Shown here piece by piece: positions 49,995-62,800 of a stretch of DNA of 64,000 nucleotides. Below the pieces are notes generated by a model, which worked only from the letters and a program-made list of their open reading frames with translations, did no database searches and was not told where the DNA came from. The stretch's first letter is position 1. Each line of letters starts with the position of its first letter. Where the stretch lies: assembly GCA_021904315.1 (NCBI GenBank), contig CM038918.1, positions 2,495,349-2,559,348 of the forward strand, written 5' to 3'. The DNA comes from Sphagnum magellanicum (taxonomy: Eukaryota > Streptophyta > Sphagnopsida > Sphagnales > Sphagnaceae). Made by a program: the position numbers and the translations under genes.

Positions 49995-52762
49995 CACTAG
50001 AAAAAAAACAGTTATTTTCGACTAGTCTCTGAGACTAAATTTTAGTTGCAAGTGACATTTGTGACAAAAATCCCCTTAGTCACCTTAAACAAATCGCATG
50101 TGATATTACTCACAAACAACAAGGGTGTTGGATGAACAAAAAAGTCAACAAATACAAGTTCATCCTTTGACTCATATTGTCACATGCGACTAAAATGTGA
50201 CTATTTTGGTCATTATTAAGGGTAAAGATGTGTTGCCACATGTCCCAATATTTAATTGTTTAAAATAAATAAAATTATTTTGAAATAATTTGGGATATTC
50301 AATTCACATGTTTAGATGATTTATATTATGACATGTGGCCCAATGTAAATATGCCATGTGGCATTTCAAAAATAAATTTAATATAAAATATTAATATTAG
50401 GTTGGTAGGGACCTAGGTAAATACATAAATAGGTGCCTACAAATTTAAGCTAAATAGTTAACTACCTATTTAAAGAAAAAGGTAGGTAGGTAAGTCCTAC
50501 CTTCTTAGGTTAAATACTTATTCATATTGGTAGGTATTTGGGTAGGTAAGTATTTAAGTAGTAGGTACATAGGTCAACCTAGGTGAGTAGTCAAATTAAG
50601 CACCTACTTAACTAGGTAAATAAGTAGGTTGGGGAAGGTAGGTAGTTTAAAATTGTGCATAATTTTTGTTTTGGGTTAAGCCTTTTAAATGGTTCATCCC
50701 ATGTGCACATATTTTTTAATGTGAAATTGCATTACCACACCCCTTGTTTATATAATGTTCAAACTAGGAATCGAAAATAAACAATATGGGATAAAATTTG
50801 AAATTGCAACTTCTTCACAAACTAAATTGCCATTTCAAAACTTTCCTGATGTCTTTTTGTGTTACTACATGGCCCATTAGATATTTAAATAATCATTTAA
50901 TTAATAATGATTAAATTCAACATATATTTAAAATATAAATTACACACTACAAGTATTAAGTATTCGTTATCAACTATGTAAATAATTAATAATTTTTTAA
51001 TATTTAACTAACTAGCTATTTAATTATTCATAACCTGCTAATACATAACTAATAGATAAATTAATAACTTAAATATTTATAAATATTTCCTTACTTTTAA
51101 AAATCTACTCGAATTATAAATAATATAATTAATGTAAAAATAATAAAATAATAATTTTTATTAGAAAAAAATTCCTACACAAATTATTTATTTTTAAAAT
51201 AACATTAAAATAATTATTATATTTATTAAATAATTACATTTATTATTGTAAGAAAGTTTATCGGTCAAGTAAATGATTTTTTCCATTAGTAAGTAATAAC
51301 TATAAAAACCATAATCTACTAAACATATTAATATTGTTAAATTACTGTAATATTACAATAAAAATATTTATCATATAAAAGTAATTACAGTAATTGATTT
51401 ATTTTATTGTAATAATATAAAAACTTATGTTGTAACAACAACTATTTAGTATTACTTATAATTAATAATTATATCTTTAATAATATTTATAAAAGTGATA
51501 TATTATGAACAAGTAATTATTATAAAAAAATTATTATATTAAAATCCATGTAGTTATTGTCATAACATTAATTATTTTAATTATAAATTATAGATTATAA
51601 TAATAAAGTTTATTTATTCAAGTATTGTAATTTTAAGTTAACAAATTAATTAATTAATTAAATACAATGATTTTATGTCACTATAGAATAATAATTATTA
51701 ATATAAAATTTTATGTTTTTATATTAACAATTTACTGTAAATAAGTACACAATGAATAATACATACAATTATTTTTATGTATCTTTGTTTTTAAGTACAG
51801 TAATTACAACAACTTTGCTCATTATTTTAAGATTATTATAAAATTTTGAAATAAAAATCTAAACTATAGGACATAATTTTTCAATTAGGATATGAAATTT
51901 TATAACTGTTATTAAAACATAAGTGTTGTAAATACAATAGTTATTTTTTATGATTGGGAATTATCATTTTGATTAATGTGAAAATTTGGGTTGTAATATT
52001 AGTTATTCATTTTACATAAGCAGTAATAAATAATAAGTAAATTACTTTATTATAATTATTTTAAAATTTCAGTAAAATTAATCTAAAATTTTATGTCGTA
52101 ATAACAATTATATATTGTAAATACATAATTAAGTATTGGAGTATACTGGAACATAATTCTTACAATCATAAAAATTAAATTAATTCATTTAATTATAGTG
52201 GTAATATTTTTATTTTTAAAGCTATTAAAAATTTAAAATATGAATAATTAAGCTGAATTATAAATTATGTGTTTATTATAATTAATGTATAAGTAAAGTA
52301 ATTATTATGATTATATAATAGTTATATATTAATTACAATAATTTTATTGTTATTAAAAAATATAAAAATATTGAGTATAATAGTCTATGTTGGAATATAT
52401 TTAATTTATTTGAAACTATAAGTAATTCAATGTAATGAAATTAGTATAATTACAATAAAAATACTATGAATATTAAGTTTAATCATAAATCAAATAATTA
52501 TTGATGTATATAGACATATGTTGATTGTGATAAAACACGACTTTGCTTGTGGATAATGGGACTATAAATGGTTATTCTTAGATGATAAATTCAACCCATA
52601 TATAGATGTAAACCAATTTAGTTGCAATGTAGTTGTAAGTGACTTAGTTGATGTTAGCATGATGTCACACTAGTTATAGAGGGCAAAATTTGATTGCAAA
52701 AACCAAATAATCGCAAGTAGTTGTAAATGTGTTAATCACATATTAATAATTTTTTTCTAGTG
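49995..52762. mobile_element. CACTA-like element 3
   Basis: Ends CACTAGAAAAAAA (49995) and its inverse (TTTTTTCTAGTG to 52762) are flanked by perfect TGA duplications (49992-49994 and 52763-52765). The left 250 bp follows the same block order as elements 1 and 2 (the TTAGTTGCAAG block, a TTGGATGAA box, a GTGTTGCCAC box and TAGG runs). The core is extremely AT-rich. No transposase was found. Confidence 0.85.
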
Positions 52763-52763
52763 T

Positions 52764-53254
52764 GACCAAGAATGTTGTCCATAATTTCTTCTTCCGGATC
52801 AGATGTCATCACACAACCTCTCGCGAAGAACACACCTTTAGGATCTAAAAGACTGCATTCATTTTTGCACCAATTATTATGCCTTATTGGTGAAGTTTCT
52901 ATTTGGTGCATATTTTTTTAATTAGGCAAGTTTGCCACATCGTTTTCATTAACACTAAGAGACTCATTGCTTTTGTTATATTCACCCCCCAAAAATGAAA
53001 GGAGCCCTTCAATAGAAACTTGATCATTCTGCAATGTTGGAGTCATGCTAAAGAGTGCTCGTTCTTGGTACGAAAGGAACACAATCTCCAATGAAATAAT
53101 GATGCACTCCTCTAGTCCTTGGGCCCCATAGATAGAAAGAGTAGACAGGTCTAAAGAAGCACTATAGCCAATGTGATGTTTTCCAAGATCATTCCTTGAC
53201 TCCCACAAATCAACTAGATCTCCATAACTCAATGTTTCCATGGTTTTTGTCAAT
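52764..53254 (-). CDS. unidentified ORF, 111 codons, possibly interrupted by element 3
   Basis: An open frame (53253-52918) begins MTKTMETLSYGDLVDLWESR and continues GYSASLDLSTLSIYGAQGLEE to NENDVANLPN. After the stop, another frame reads DPKGVFFARGCVMTSDPEEE up to the edge of element 3. A short open frame resumes on the far side (49994 to about 49890) once a single TGA target copy is kept. The ORF has more regular codon content than its AT-rich surroundings and no low-complexity bias. I do not recognise a domain; a retroelement-borne ORF or a decayed host gene are both possible. Confidence 0.4.
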
Positions 53255-53469
53255 CTTGAAATAGAATGTTTTTATTTAACCAAGAGCTTAAAATACAAGA
53301 ATCAATCGATTGTCTTTAATTAATGAAATCAATTCAAATGCTATCATTTGTCATTCAACAATATTTTAGAGAGCTACAAGGTAATGGTTATTTCGATTGA
53401 TGAAAAAAAATTTGGAGTTTTATTTAATTACATTAATCAGTGCTTAAAATATCTAATATATTTGGAAAG

Positions 53470-53830
53470 GTTTGCTTGTGAGGGTAGCCAAAAGACGACC
53501 TGGTGGTTGCCAAATAGTTTTCTCGTGGGGTTAACAAAAGGACCATTAAGTGGCCACCAAGTCATTTTTTCATGGGGCTAGCAAAATGACAACCCGATGG
53601 CCCCTAGGTCATTTTCTCGCAAGGGTAGCAAGAAGACAAATTGGTGGCCACCAGGCCACCAGGCCACCAGGTCATTGTCTTGCAAAAGTAATGAGAGGAT
53701 GACCTAGTCATTACCAAGTCATTTTTTCATGAGGGTAATGAAACAACAACCTAGCGGACGCTAGGTGGTTTTCTTGCAAGGGTAACAAAACAATGACCTG
53801 GCAAATGCCAAATGGTTTTCTTGATCTATT
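53470..53830. repeat. ~47-bp minisatellite, about seven units
   Basis: Units contain GGGTAGCAAAA, GACGACCTGGTGGCC and GTCATTTTCTCGCAA. Starts at about 53481, 53527, 53575, 53621, 53684, 53731 and 53779 give a spacing of 46-48 bp, with one 63-bp unit that has extra CCAGGCCA copies. Non-coding. Confidence 0.8.
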
Positions 53831-56519
53831 TTAATACCACGATCTAATGGCCATTAAATCACCAAGACGAAACCTTTGTGGGAAAGCAATTTGAAGGCCA
53901 CCAAATCGTGTCCTCAAGTTGACAATTTAACGACCGATAGATTGATTTCTCACAATGTTTTTTTTGTGATATGGTGAGATGGACGATTGGCAACTACCAA
54001 ACTATCGTTTGAGTTTGCTCCATCCGAAGGTTGTGCATTGGTCATGTAATGGTCGGGTTATGAGGATTTTAATTTGTGATGTTGTTGAATCGACTATGGC
54101 ACTTGAAATGATGACAGAGAAACTAATTAACTAAAATAATGATAAAAATACAAGTGAGGATTGAAGAAAACATGGTTCATGGAGAGTATTTGAAATGGAA
54201 GAAAGTCCATGGGGTGAAATTGAGACAGTCAATTTTCTTGTTGTCTAATGATTTCTAGTAATTCGGTATTTAAATTTTGTTTTCTACTATTCAATTCGAT
54301 GAGTGACTAAAAGTTCTAAATGCAGATGATGCATTGAGGAAATCAAAATGAAGAGTCATATAACAATTAGTGCATCATTATGCTTACTAACTGATGACTC
54401 AAAACACATGATGTTACTACTTAATTCTGTCATTCAAGGATAGTACATTAATCCTTGTTAAATAACTCAAAGGTAGTAAAATACTTATTAAATGGTTCAT
54501 ATTTGAGATATTTATTTAACGTTTATAAAGTTTAATGTGTAGAGCTTAAATTTAAGGTTTATGGTTTAAAGATGAATTATAGGGTTGAATAAATAGTTAC
54601 ATAATTTTCTTCTATTACTATGGCAATATTTCAAGTCGAATTTTTCTTAGAAATCATTGTTGTACTAATATGTCTTAATTCATAGTTTAAATGAAATTTG
54701 CATATGGATCAATTAAATCATTGTAATCTATAAATTGTATGATATTTGCTTATTTATATGTAGTTTAAGTTGTATTTATGTATAGATCTATATGTGTGTA
54801 TGGATGTGTGTTTGTATATGTTTGTATATATATGTATGTGGATGTGAATTCCCCATTTTGTAGGATGTTTAGGGGATCACAATGTGTCCCATATATGAAC
54901 ATCAAGTAGCATGCTAGTGTAATGGGAACCAATAGTATTTAGTTATATGAAAAAATCATATGAATCTTGATTTTTTGGTAGCTATACATAAAAGGGAATT
55001 ATGATGCACAATGTGAACAAATCGCAACAACTCAAAGTGTTTTGATTTTGATAAAAACCTTATCAATTTTATACATTTTGACAAAACCCTAATGGTTGAC
55101 CATGGGTGAAAAGCCTGCTCTTCTTGATTCAAATTTTTTTTAATATGTGTTGTAAGATTATTTCTACAAAAAATATAATGAAAGTTTGAAAACCTAATCT
55201 TGAAAAATAATTGGAACAAATGGCAAGGGTAATAAACCTTGCAACATTGTAAGCAATATATATCTCAAATTTTATAATTAAAAGTGTTGAACAAGAACTA
55301 TAAGCAATGTGTAGAATAATTGAAACTTGCATTATGTTTTCATGACAAGTGATTGGAACAAAATCTTGACAAAATTTTAACTTCTCACATAATATCAAGC
55401 AAATATAACATCGACATTTGCCATGGTAAAAACACAATCATCCAGGTGAACAAGAATCATTTATGATAAATTAGTTTAGATATCAAATGAACTTATTTTA
55501 TTTCTTCGTAGGATCTATGTTTTATCAAATAGTAACTTCCTTTCCAAGCTTTGTTTTTTGAAAATGATGTCCATATATGTTGATTAAGGTTCTCAAAACC
55601 TATTTCTTCCAAGCTTGTCTACCTCACTCCTTTGTCCTTTTCACCTACATGAATATGAAAAGGCAAATTAGCATGTAGCTTTCATGCCCATGTTTTATAT
55701 ATTAAAATAATTTTAAAATCGACCTTTTTCAAGTGTAAATACCTACCTCCTTTCTATGACATTGTCCACTTACATGGAAAGGAAAAAGAATAATTTAAAA
55801 ATATGGGACAAATCATGATGAAAATTTACTTGAACTATATGGCAACATAAAAGAACCTTGGGGCCAAGGGCATTACATTGATATTTATAACAAAAAAATG
55901 AAGTCTTTTGATATTAAATGTTTCATGTAACCAAATATTTATTACAATGTTAGATTTTGAGTATTATAGAATAAATCATAATTTTCAATATTTATGAATT
56001 CAATGAATTTTGAACTCCCCAATTTTCAGTATAAAAATGGATTATCAGGAAAAATAATGCATAAAATAATTGGTGAATGAAGACATTTACAAAATAATAA
56101 GTCTTACTAATGAAATTGAAATATCAAATTTTAATTTGTCCGTTGGATGAAAAAACAATTATGAATGTAATTTTTGCCATTTTTATTTTTCCGTTTTCAC
56201 CATCAATGTCAAATAAACTAATGATGTATGGCCACACATTGCGCTTCTTAAAAAAAAAGGTTCATGAATTTTTTATTTCATAAAATAAAATAAAAAATAC
56301 ATGTTTATCCCAAAAAATTCACTGTAGTGGGAAATTCAAGAAATTGATGATATATATTTGATGGGAATATTTTTTATTACAACATCTATTGGCCCCCTAG
56401 TGAATTTAGTGTTTTTTCAATTTTGTCGACTTTGAAATGGCCAATAATTGTTAATTCTTGACTTTTCAAAAGGCTTCTAGAATTAAGTTATATATACATG
56501 AAAAAATATACAAGGAGAA
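53831..56519. other. AT-rich spacer upstream of copy B
   Basis: No gene was recognised. TGTATATG/GTATG-rich stretches occur at 54770-54840. Two overlapping short ORFs (about 54956-55437, minus) have no recognisable domain. The right edge is the sharp join to the GC-richer malectin exon of copy B. Confidence 0.55.
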
Positions 56520-56862
56520 GCTCTGAACCTGACGTTACCCTATCTTCCGGCCTACAACAGGGACTACTATGTAGCGTTGTACTTCGCAGAAATCGATCCG
56601 CTAGCGTACAACCAAACGCGAGTGTTCGACACGGTTCTGAACTATGGCCCATCCGAGGACCCCTACTTTAACATCTCCGTTGTGTCGCTCGCTGGTGGGA
56701 TGTATGTGGCGATGGAGCTGGCCGATACCAATGTAACCTTCGACAGCAGTGGAAGCATTCAGTTGATTCCCCATGCGGATTCTCAACTGGGTCCCATTTT
56801 GAATGCTCTTGAGCTTTTTGTTTTGACGCCGCCTGCACCCAATCTAACATTTGTCTCAGATG
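56520..56862 (+). CDS. copy B exon 3 remnant: end of malectin-like domain
   Basis: The frame covers [38 protein letters not shown] and [20 protein letters not shown], then the donor GATG|GTAAGT. The region before ALNLTL in copy A, including the position of its stop codon, has no counterpart. The base composition changes at about 56515-56520 from very AT-rich to near 50% GC. Confidence 0.85.
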
Positions 56863-59800
56863 GTAAGTAATTTACTTCCTTAAGCTCATCCCCCCTTGAT
56901 CCCTAGTTCAACAACTTCCTTCCTTCATCATCACTTGTACTTTTAAGGAGCATTCACACTTGGTGTTAAGAACTCTGGTGTTGGGTTCCATAACATCATG
57001 TTAGTCATTTACAACTTAAACCTAGTTACCATGAAGATTTTATGTTAACCCCACATTCACTTAATATTAAGCTATCACCTATTTAACATTGCATGCCACC
57101 TAGGATGCCACCTAGATTTTCATTACTTAACATCAAGTGTGAATGCACCATAATAAGGTCCACTTTAGATGGAGACCGGAGTCCAAATTCCTAGGAACCA
57201 ATTTGGACTCATTTCAAGGCAAATTGAATCCTTGAGTTGGTCCCTAACTTGCATCTTGGTTCCTCAAATCATGAGCTCTCCTTTTGAGCTCCTTTTAAAA
57301 AAAAATAGGGTTTGAACTAATTGATTTTCCCTCCAAAATGGTGCCACGTAGGTTTGGCCTCAATTTGCCACTTTTTGTTCTTGGACCCTCATCTAAAAGG
57401 AATGGGTCCAATTTATGGTCTCATCCAGTAAGATTGCTCTATTTCATTGGACCTTGGATCCTTGTCTAAAGTGGCCCTAAGTTAATCCCTCTTGGTATGC
57501 TGATCCAAACCTTACTAATTCTTTACATCACCAAAAAAAAAATTGTCCTGTTCAGCCAAGGGAAATGAGTTGAGTTTAAGAACCCAGGTCTTGCAACTTC
57601 CAAAGTTATGTACTCTGATTCAAAGTTGCAAAATTCAACTTGCTAAATCCAAAGTGTTTCACTAGGCTGAAAAGGATACATTGTGTTGCACCACAAATAT
57701 GGATCTAAACTTACTTGACTTGTAGTCATGAAAATTTTAATTTAAAATTCGTGATAATAATAAGAAAGAAATTTCTAATTGTGAGATTTAGATGCTCAAC
57801 ATTTCAGATTTCCAACCTTGAAATTGGTACAGTAAAATTTGCAAATTATGTTAAAGTAAGGCTCCTTGAATTCTACAAGTGTTGAATTTTGGTTTTGAGA
57901 ATTTGTAACTTCATTGGCTTTCACGGTCAGATAATTTTTATTAAGTTTGCTGACATGGCATTCAGTTATTGGCTCTGATCAATCCTCAGGAAAGTTATGG
58001 CCTGTAGGCTGGCTGTTCTTCTTGTCCTCATTAGACAGGTAGTATAGTGGGTGAAAAGCTGGATAGCTTGCTTCAGACCATTGCCAGGCTCAAGGCACTC
58101 AATACCTTGTTCATAGTTATTTGAACTAAAATCAGCAAAGCTTGTGGTATGACAAACTTTTTCAACTAAGAATATAATGTCTATGCTTGGAATACATCGG
58201 TCAAGGTTGTTAGGTCCCACTTTTGAAATGAAAAATTAAGTTTGGTTTATTGTTATAGCCTTATAGGACTTGACTCATGACCATGATAAATTAGTGCAAG
58301 GTTTTAAATTGGTTGCCAATTATAACAAAGATAATTCCAAGTGTATATCACATCTAACTTATATTATGTTGTTTGGTGTTGGATTGGTGGGTTGGGTGTT
58401 TAGCGCTTGCGATTGAAAGTGTGAAGGAAGCTTTTAATCTCACTTCTTGGCTTGGAGATCCATGTGCCCACACTCCTTATGATTGGATTACGTGCACCAA
58501 TGGCACACTTATGGTTGAGGCTTTGTAAGTGAAACAAATTATCCACCACCTTCTTTCCTAATGATATTGGTCCATGACTTGTCATTTAATCTCTCTACAC
58601 AAATTCTTTGTCACCTAGTTGTTATAACTAGTGTTGTGTGTTTTTTTTAATTTTTCAAAAACCATTGGTTCTAGTTCTTTAAATATTTAAGAAGCAGAGA
58701 ATCCTAGATCCAAGTTGGTTGAAATCTTTTCAGAACTAAAGAGCTGCTGGTTCCAGTTATTTCAAAAACTTTAAAGTACTGAAGTTTTCATGAGAGAACT
58801 GACAAAGAACCAATGGTTTTCTGACCAGTTCTTTGATATCCTCATAATGTTTTTGAGAACTGTGCTTGTAGACCAAAACCTTTCCTTCGAACATTTGGAG
58901 AACCAGTGGGTAAGTGAGTATATATTCGTGTTAATAATCAATGGACCTCATTATGAAAGTCACCCAACACTGGTTGTCACAGGGATGGGGTGATACATCG
59001 GAGTTATGTTTTCACTCAAGAATATGTAATATTTGCATCTTGGGTTGTGTTTTGGAGGGTGTCATATTTTTCAAAAGAGTTTAGAAGTTGGTTTCAAATT
59101 CAAAGCAAGTTAACCATATTGGTTAAACCTTCTAGTTATGATATATTTATGTGTTAAGTAAAGACGACCTGAATACTAGGTCTAAATTCATTAATCAACC
59201 ATTGAACCTTGATTAACAGTTGTTGAAAGCCCAGGATTACTTGATTGGTATGCTCTAAAAATGAACATAACTATTGAGTTCAAGTTTTCAATGAAATGTT
59301 TTCTCTTATTCAATGTAAATCCATTTGGTTTAGCCAACATCACCTGTTTGAGTACAAGTGAACCCATTCAACAACCCAAATAGGCTAACATCATGGAACT
59401 TTAGAATAGGAAAAAGGGTTTAGGACTTCAATTGAGTATAATATAATTTGTGTTAAGTTGTAGTTGTGATTCAAATCTTTAATCCTTTGTGTTAGGTTTA
59501 GAAAATGCAAGTGATTTAATGGGTAATTTTGTAAGCATGTAACTCATTATAACTACAATTGGTGATTTTTGAACATTGTGGATTGCTTGTTGACAGGAAG
59601 CTTTCCAATTACAGTTTGACAGGCACTATTCCTGCAGCTGCCCTAAGTAATCTAACAGCACTTACTCAACTGTAAGCAATTTTTTGACTTTCTGTCATTT
59701 CTTCAATTAAAAAGAATGGAAGAATTGTGTGCTAGTCTAGTTATGTGGATTCTGCACACCTTAGGAGTTATATTTGAAATTTATAAATTTTGTTGATATT

Positions 59801-62800
59801 TGAAATCATAGTGGCTTGCTGTTTTACAAAAGCATTGCCTAAAAAAAGATGAAAATTTTGGTTTTTCAAAAAATGTTGCCATTTTTCAATTTAGGGTCTC
59901 CAAAAATCTATTTCCATTTTGTTGTTAGTTCAAGAAAAAATTGGACCCTCTTTTAAAAACTATTGTCAATAATTGCTAAATCTAGCTTGTTATGTTGATT
60001 GCCTAGTATTACTTCAATTTTTTATTTAATTATTTATTTTTTGGTTGGCACATGTCTAAGACATTTGTTGCTCCATTTGATGAATTTGTAGCATTTAACT
60101 GTGGTTGATGTTGGAGTTGTGTTGGGATACAATAATTCAAAAAAGAACTTTCTTATAAAATACAAAACAATAACAAATATTGTTTCATTTTACCAAATTT
60201 ACTTAATTTTCATTTACATACCGGCCCAACATTGTGAGTGTTGTGTAACAGGTGGCTAGACCACAATTTGTTGGAGGGACCCATCCCAGACTTAAGTGCT
60301 TTGAAATATCTTCAATCAATGTAAGTATTTCCCAACTCCTTTTATTTTTCAATCTAGTTATCTTTTATTTGTATATAATATTCTAATTTTTCCATCGGTG
60401 AAATAGAGGGATCATTGTATTTTCCCATTATCAAACAAACCATTTCATGAACTTGCATAGAGGAAAGGAAATTCAAGTTTTCTTTGAGAAGGTCCCACAT
60501 GGAATCCTCAAAAAGTTTCTTGTGTTGAATGTTAGCTAGATATTTTCACAATTGTCATCACAAGTTGGCCCAAACAATATATTGAACAAGCTTTTCAATG
60601 GACATATTAAATGGATCTGAAGCTTGGTCACCATTAATTTCTACAAACGAGACTTGTTTGTAACCAAGCCACTGTCGGAAAATTGGTGATTGATCACCTT
60701 GGTTTTGTTCTAATTTGGCCATTTCATTACATGTGGCAAATTCATTTGGCTTGAATGCATTATTATTAAATTGGCCTTTCACATGTGCAGACGATTACAA
60801 AATAATAATATTACTGGTGAAATTCCTGTTTGGCTCGCATCATTACCGTCTTTGCAAGAACTGTAAGTAGATTTATAAATGTTTTTCTTATACATTTATT
60901 TTGCACATTTTTGTTTCATGATTTTCATTTTTGCTTTCACACACAGCCAAGGTGGTAACTAAGTCGCATGGGTGGCTAATGTTGATAAATCTTTTGCCTT
61001 TGATGCCATGGCAGACTTTTGTCAAATAACAACTTAAGCGGGACAATGCCTTCGGCTTTGTTGAATGATAAAAGCTTGACCCTTGAGTAAGTCATATCAC
61101 TTACTATATACTCTTTGTGTCAACCTTACAAAATTATCATTGTATGTACCTACCAACTAGACCTCACACAACATTGCTCGGTCACCCACCAAATGTTTCA
61201 TTTTTTGGATTATTATTAACATGCCAAGAAATCAACAAAAGTTTTGTTAAAATCAATGAATTTCTTTTCATGTTTTCAAATGTTTGGTTCAAAGTTTGCA
61301 ATGCACATCTAGTATTTGACCTAATTTCTTGGATCAAAACATTTTAATTTGTGCCTCTTTTTTTGTGACAATATCGTAGGTATTTTGGAAACCCAATATT
61401 ATGCAATGCAACTGGGGGATGCCCTTCACCACCATCACCAAGTCCTATAAGTAATAGTACACTTCACAACGCCAATGTAGCAGCCATTGTTGGAGGTGTG
61501 GTTGGGGGTCTGTTTTTCGCAGCTGGTTTCACTCTTGTGTTAATTTATGTTTTCTGCTACAAACGTCCAACCACATCAGGAGGAGGAGGAGGATCAGGTT
61601 TGTGGGTCTATTCATCTTAGCTTGCTATGTTTTCAAATTAATTTTTTTATTCTAGGGTGAAAATTTCTTCTCCATTTTCTTTAAGAAAAACACGTTGGAT
61701 TTTGTCACATTAGTTCATTTGAAAATTTGCTAAAACAAATACAATTGTGACCACTAGTGTTTAATGTTCAACCACATTGAGAAGACCTTAAAAACTAAAT
61801 TAGATTTGTTGCTTGTGATATTGTGAAACAAACCGTTGTGATGAAACGTGTTTTGATATTAGTTAAAAACATCTTATTTAAACAACAATGAGTTCACACA
61901 TAACAAACTTGAGCTCAGTTTGAATTGGTTTCATCTTGGTCAATTACTTAATATGTAAGTTGTTTATTTAGTATATGTTATTTTCATATATGAATTGTAA
62001 TTTTGGAGGATCTAACGTTTAGTTCTTTAATTGTTTGTATAGTTTTTGGTAAAGGGCACGAACATCCGGGTGGGGCAAATGTTGCACAAGAGTACTCTTT
62101 GGCGGAGGTGACTGCTATGACCAACAATTTCAAACAAACCCTTGGAGTAGGTAGTTTTGGAACAGTGTGTTATGGAAAGCTGCCTGATGGACAAGAGGTG
62201 GCTGCCAAAAGGGCATCTCCTGATTCACACCAAGGGGCTAAAGAATTTTACAATGAGGTAAATTATTATCTCACACCAATTAATAGTTGTTGTTCACAAA
62301 CTACAATGATGTTTTTGCCACAATTAATTTGATTTGCATAAATTAGTTATTTGTATGTTCATTTCATTATTATAGTTGAATACTTATTGTGGATCTTAAC
62401 ATCTTAAATCCTAAACCATAACCAAATTGATACATTCAAAATTGAAACTTGACCAAAGTAAGTTCTTTTGAAGAAGTTTCACCACAAGATGACCACAAAT
62501 GCGGAATTCCACCACAAAAAGAAAGTGCTATGATTGAGGCAAAAAATATTTTTGGAAAAAATGGCCCAAGTTGCCATATTTCAAGGAAAATCAAATAAAA
62601 ATTCAGACCCTTATAGCTTCTTGTATGCCACTAGGACATAATAGAGTTCCAAATAATCTCTACTTTCCTCTATGACAAGTATCCAAATTTGGCTAAATCC
62701 TTGTGCAAACAATTGCCAATCCACCTTAGCTTAGAAATTTGGGGGAAAAAAAAACCTTAATCATAACTATAATCCATTTTTTCAACATTTTGTAGGTTGA

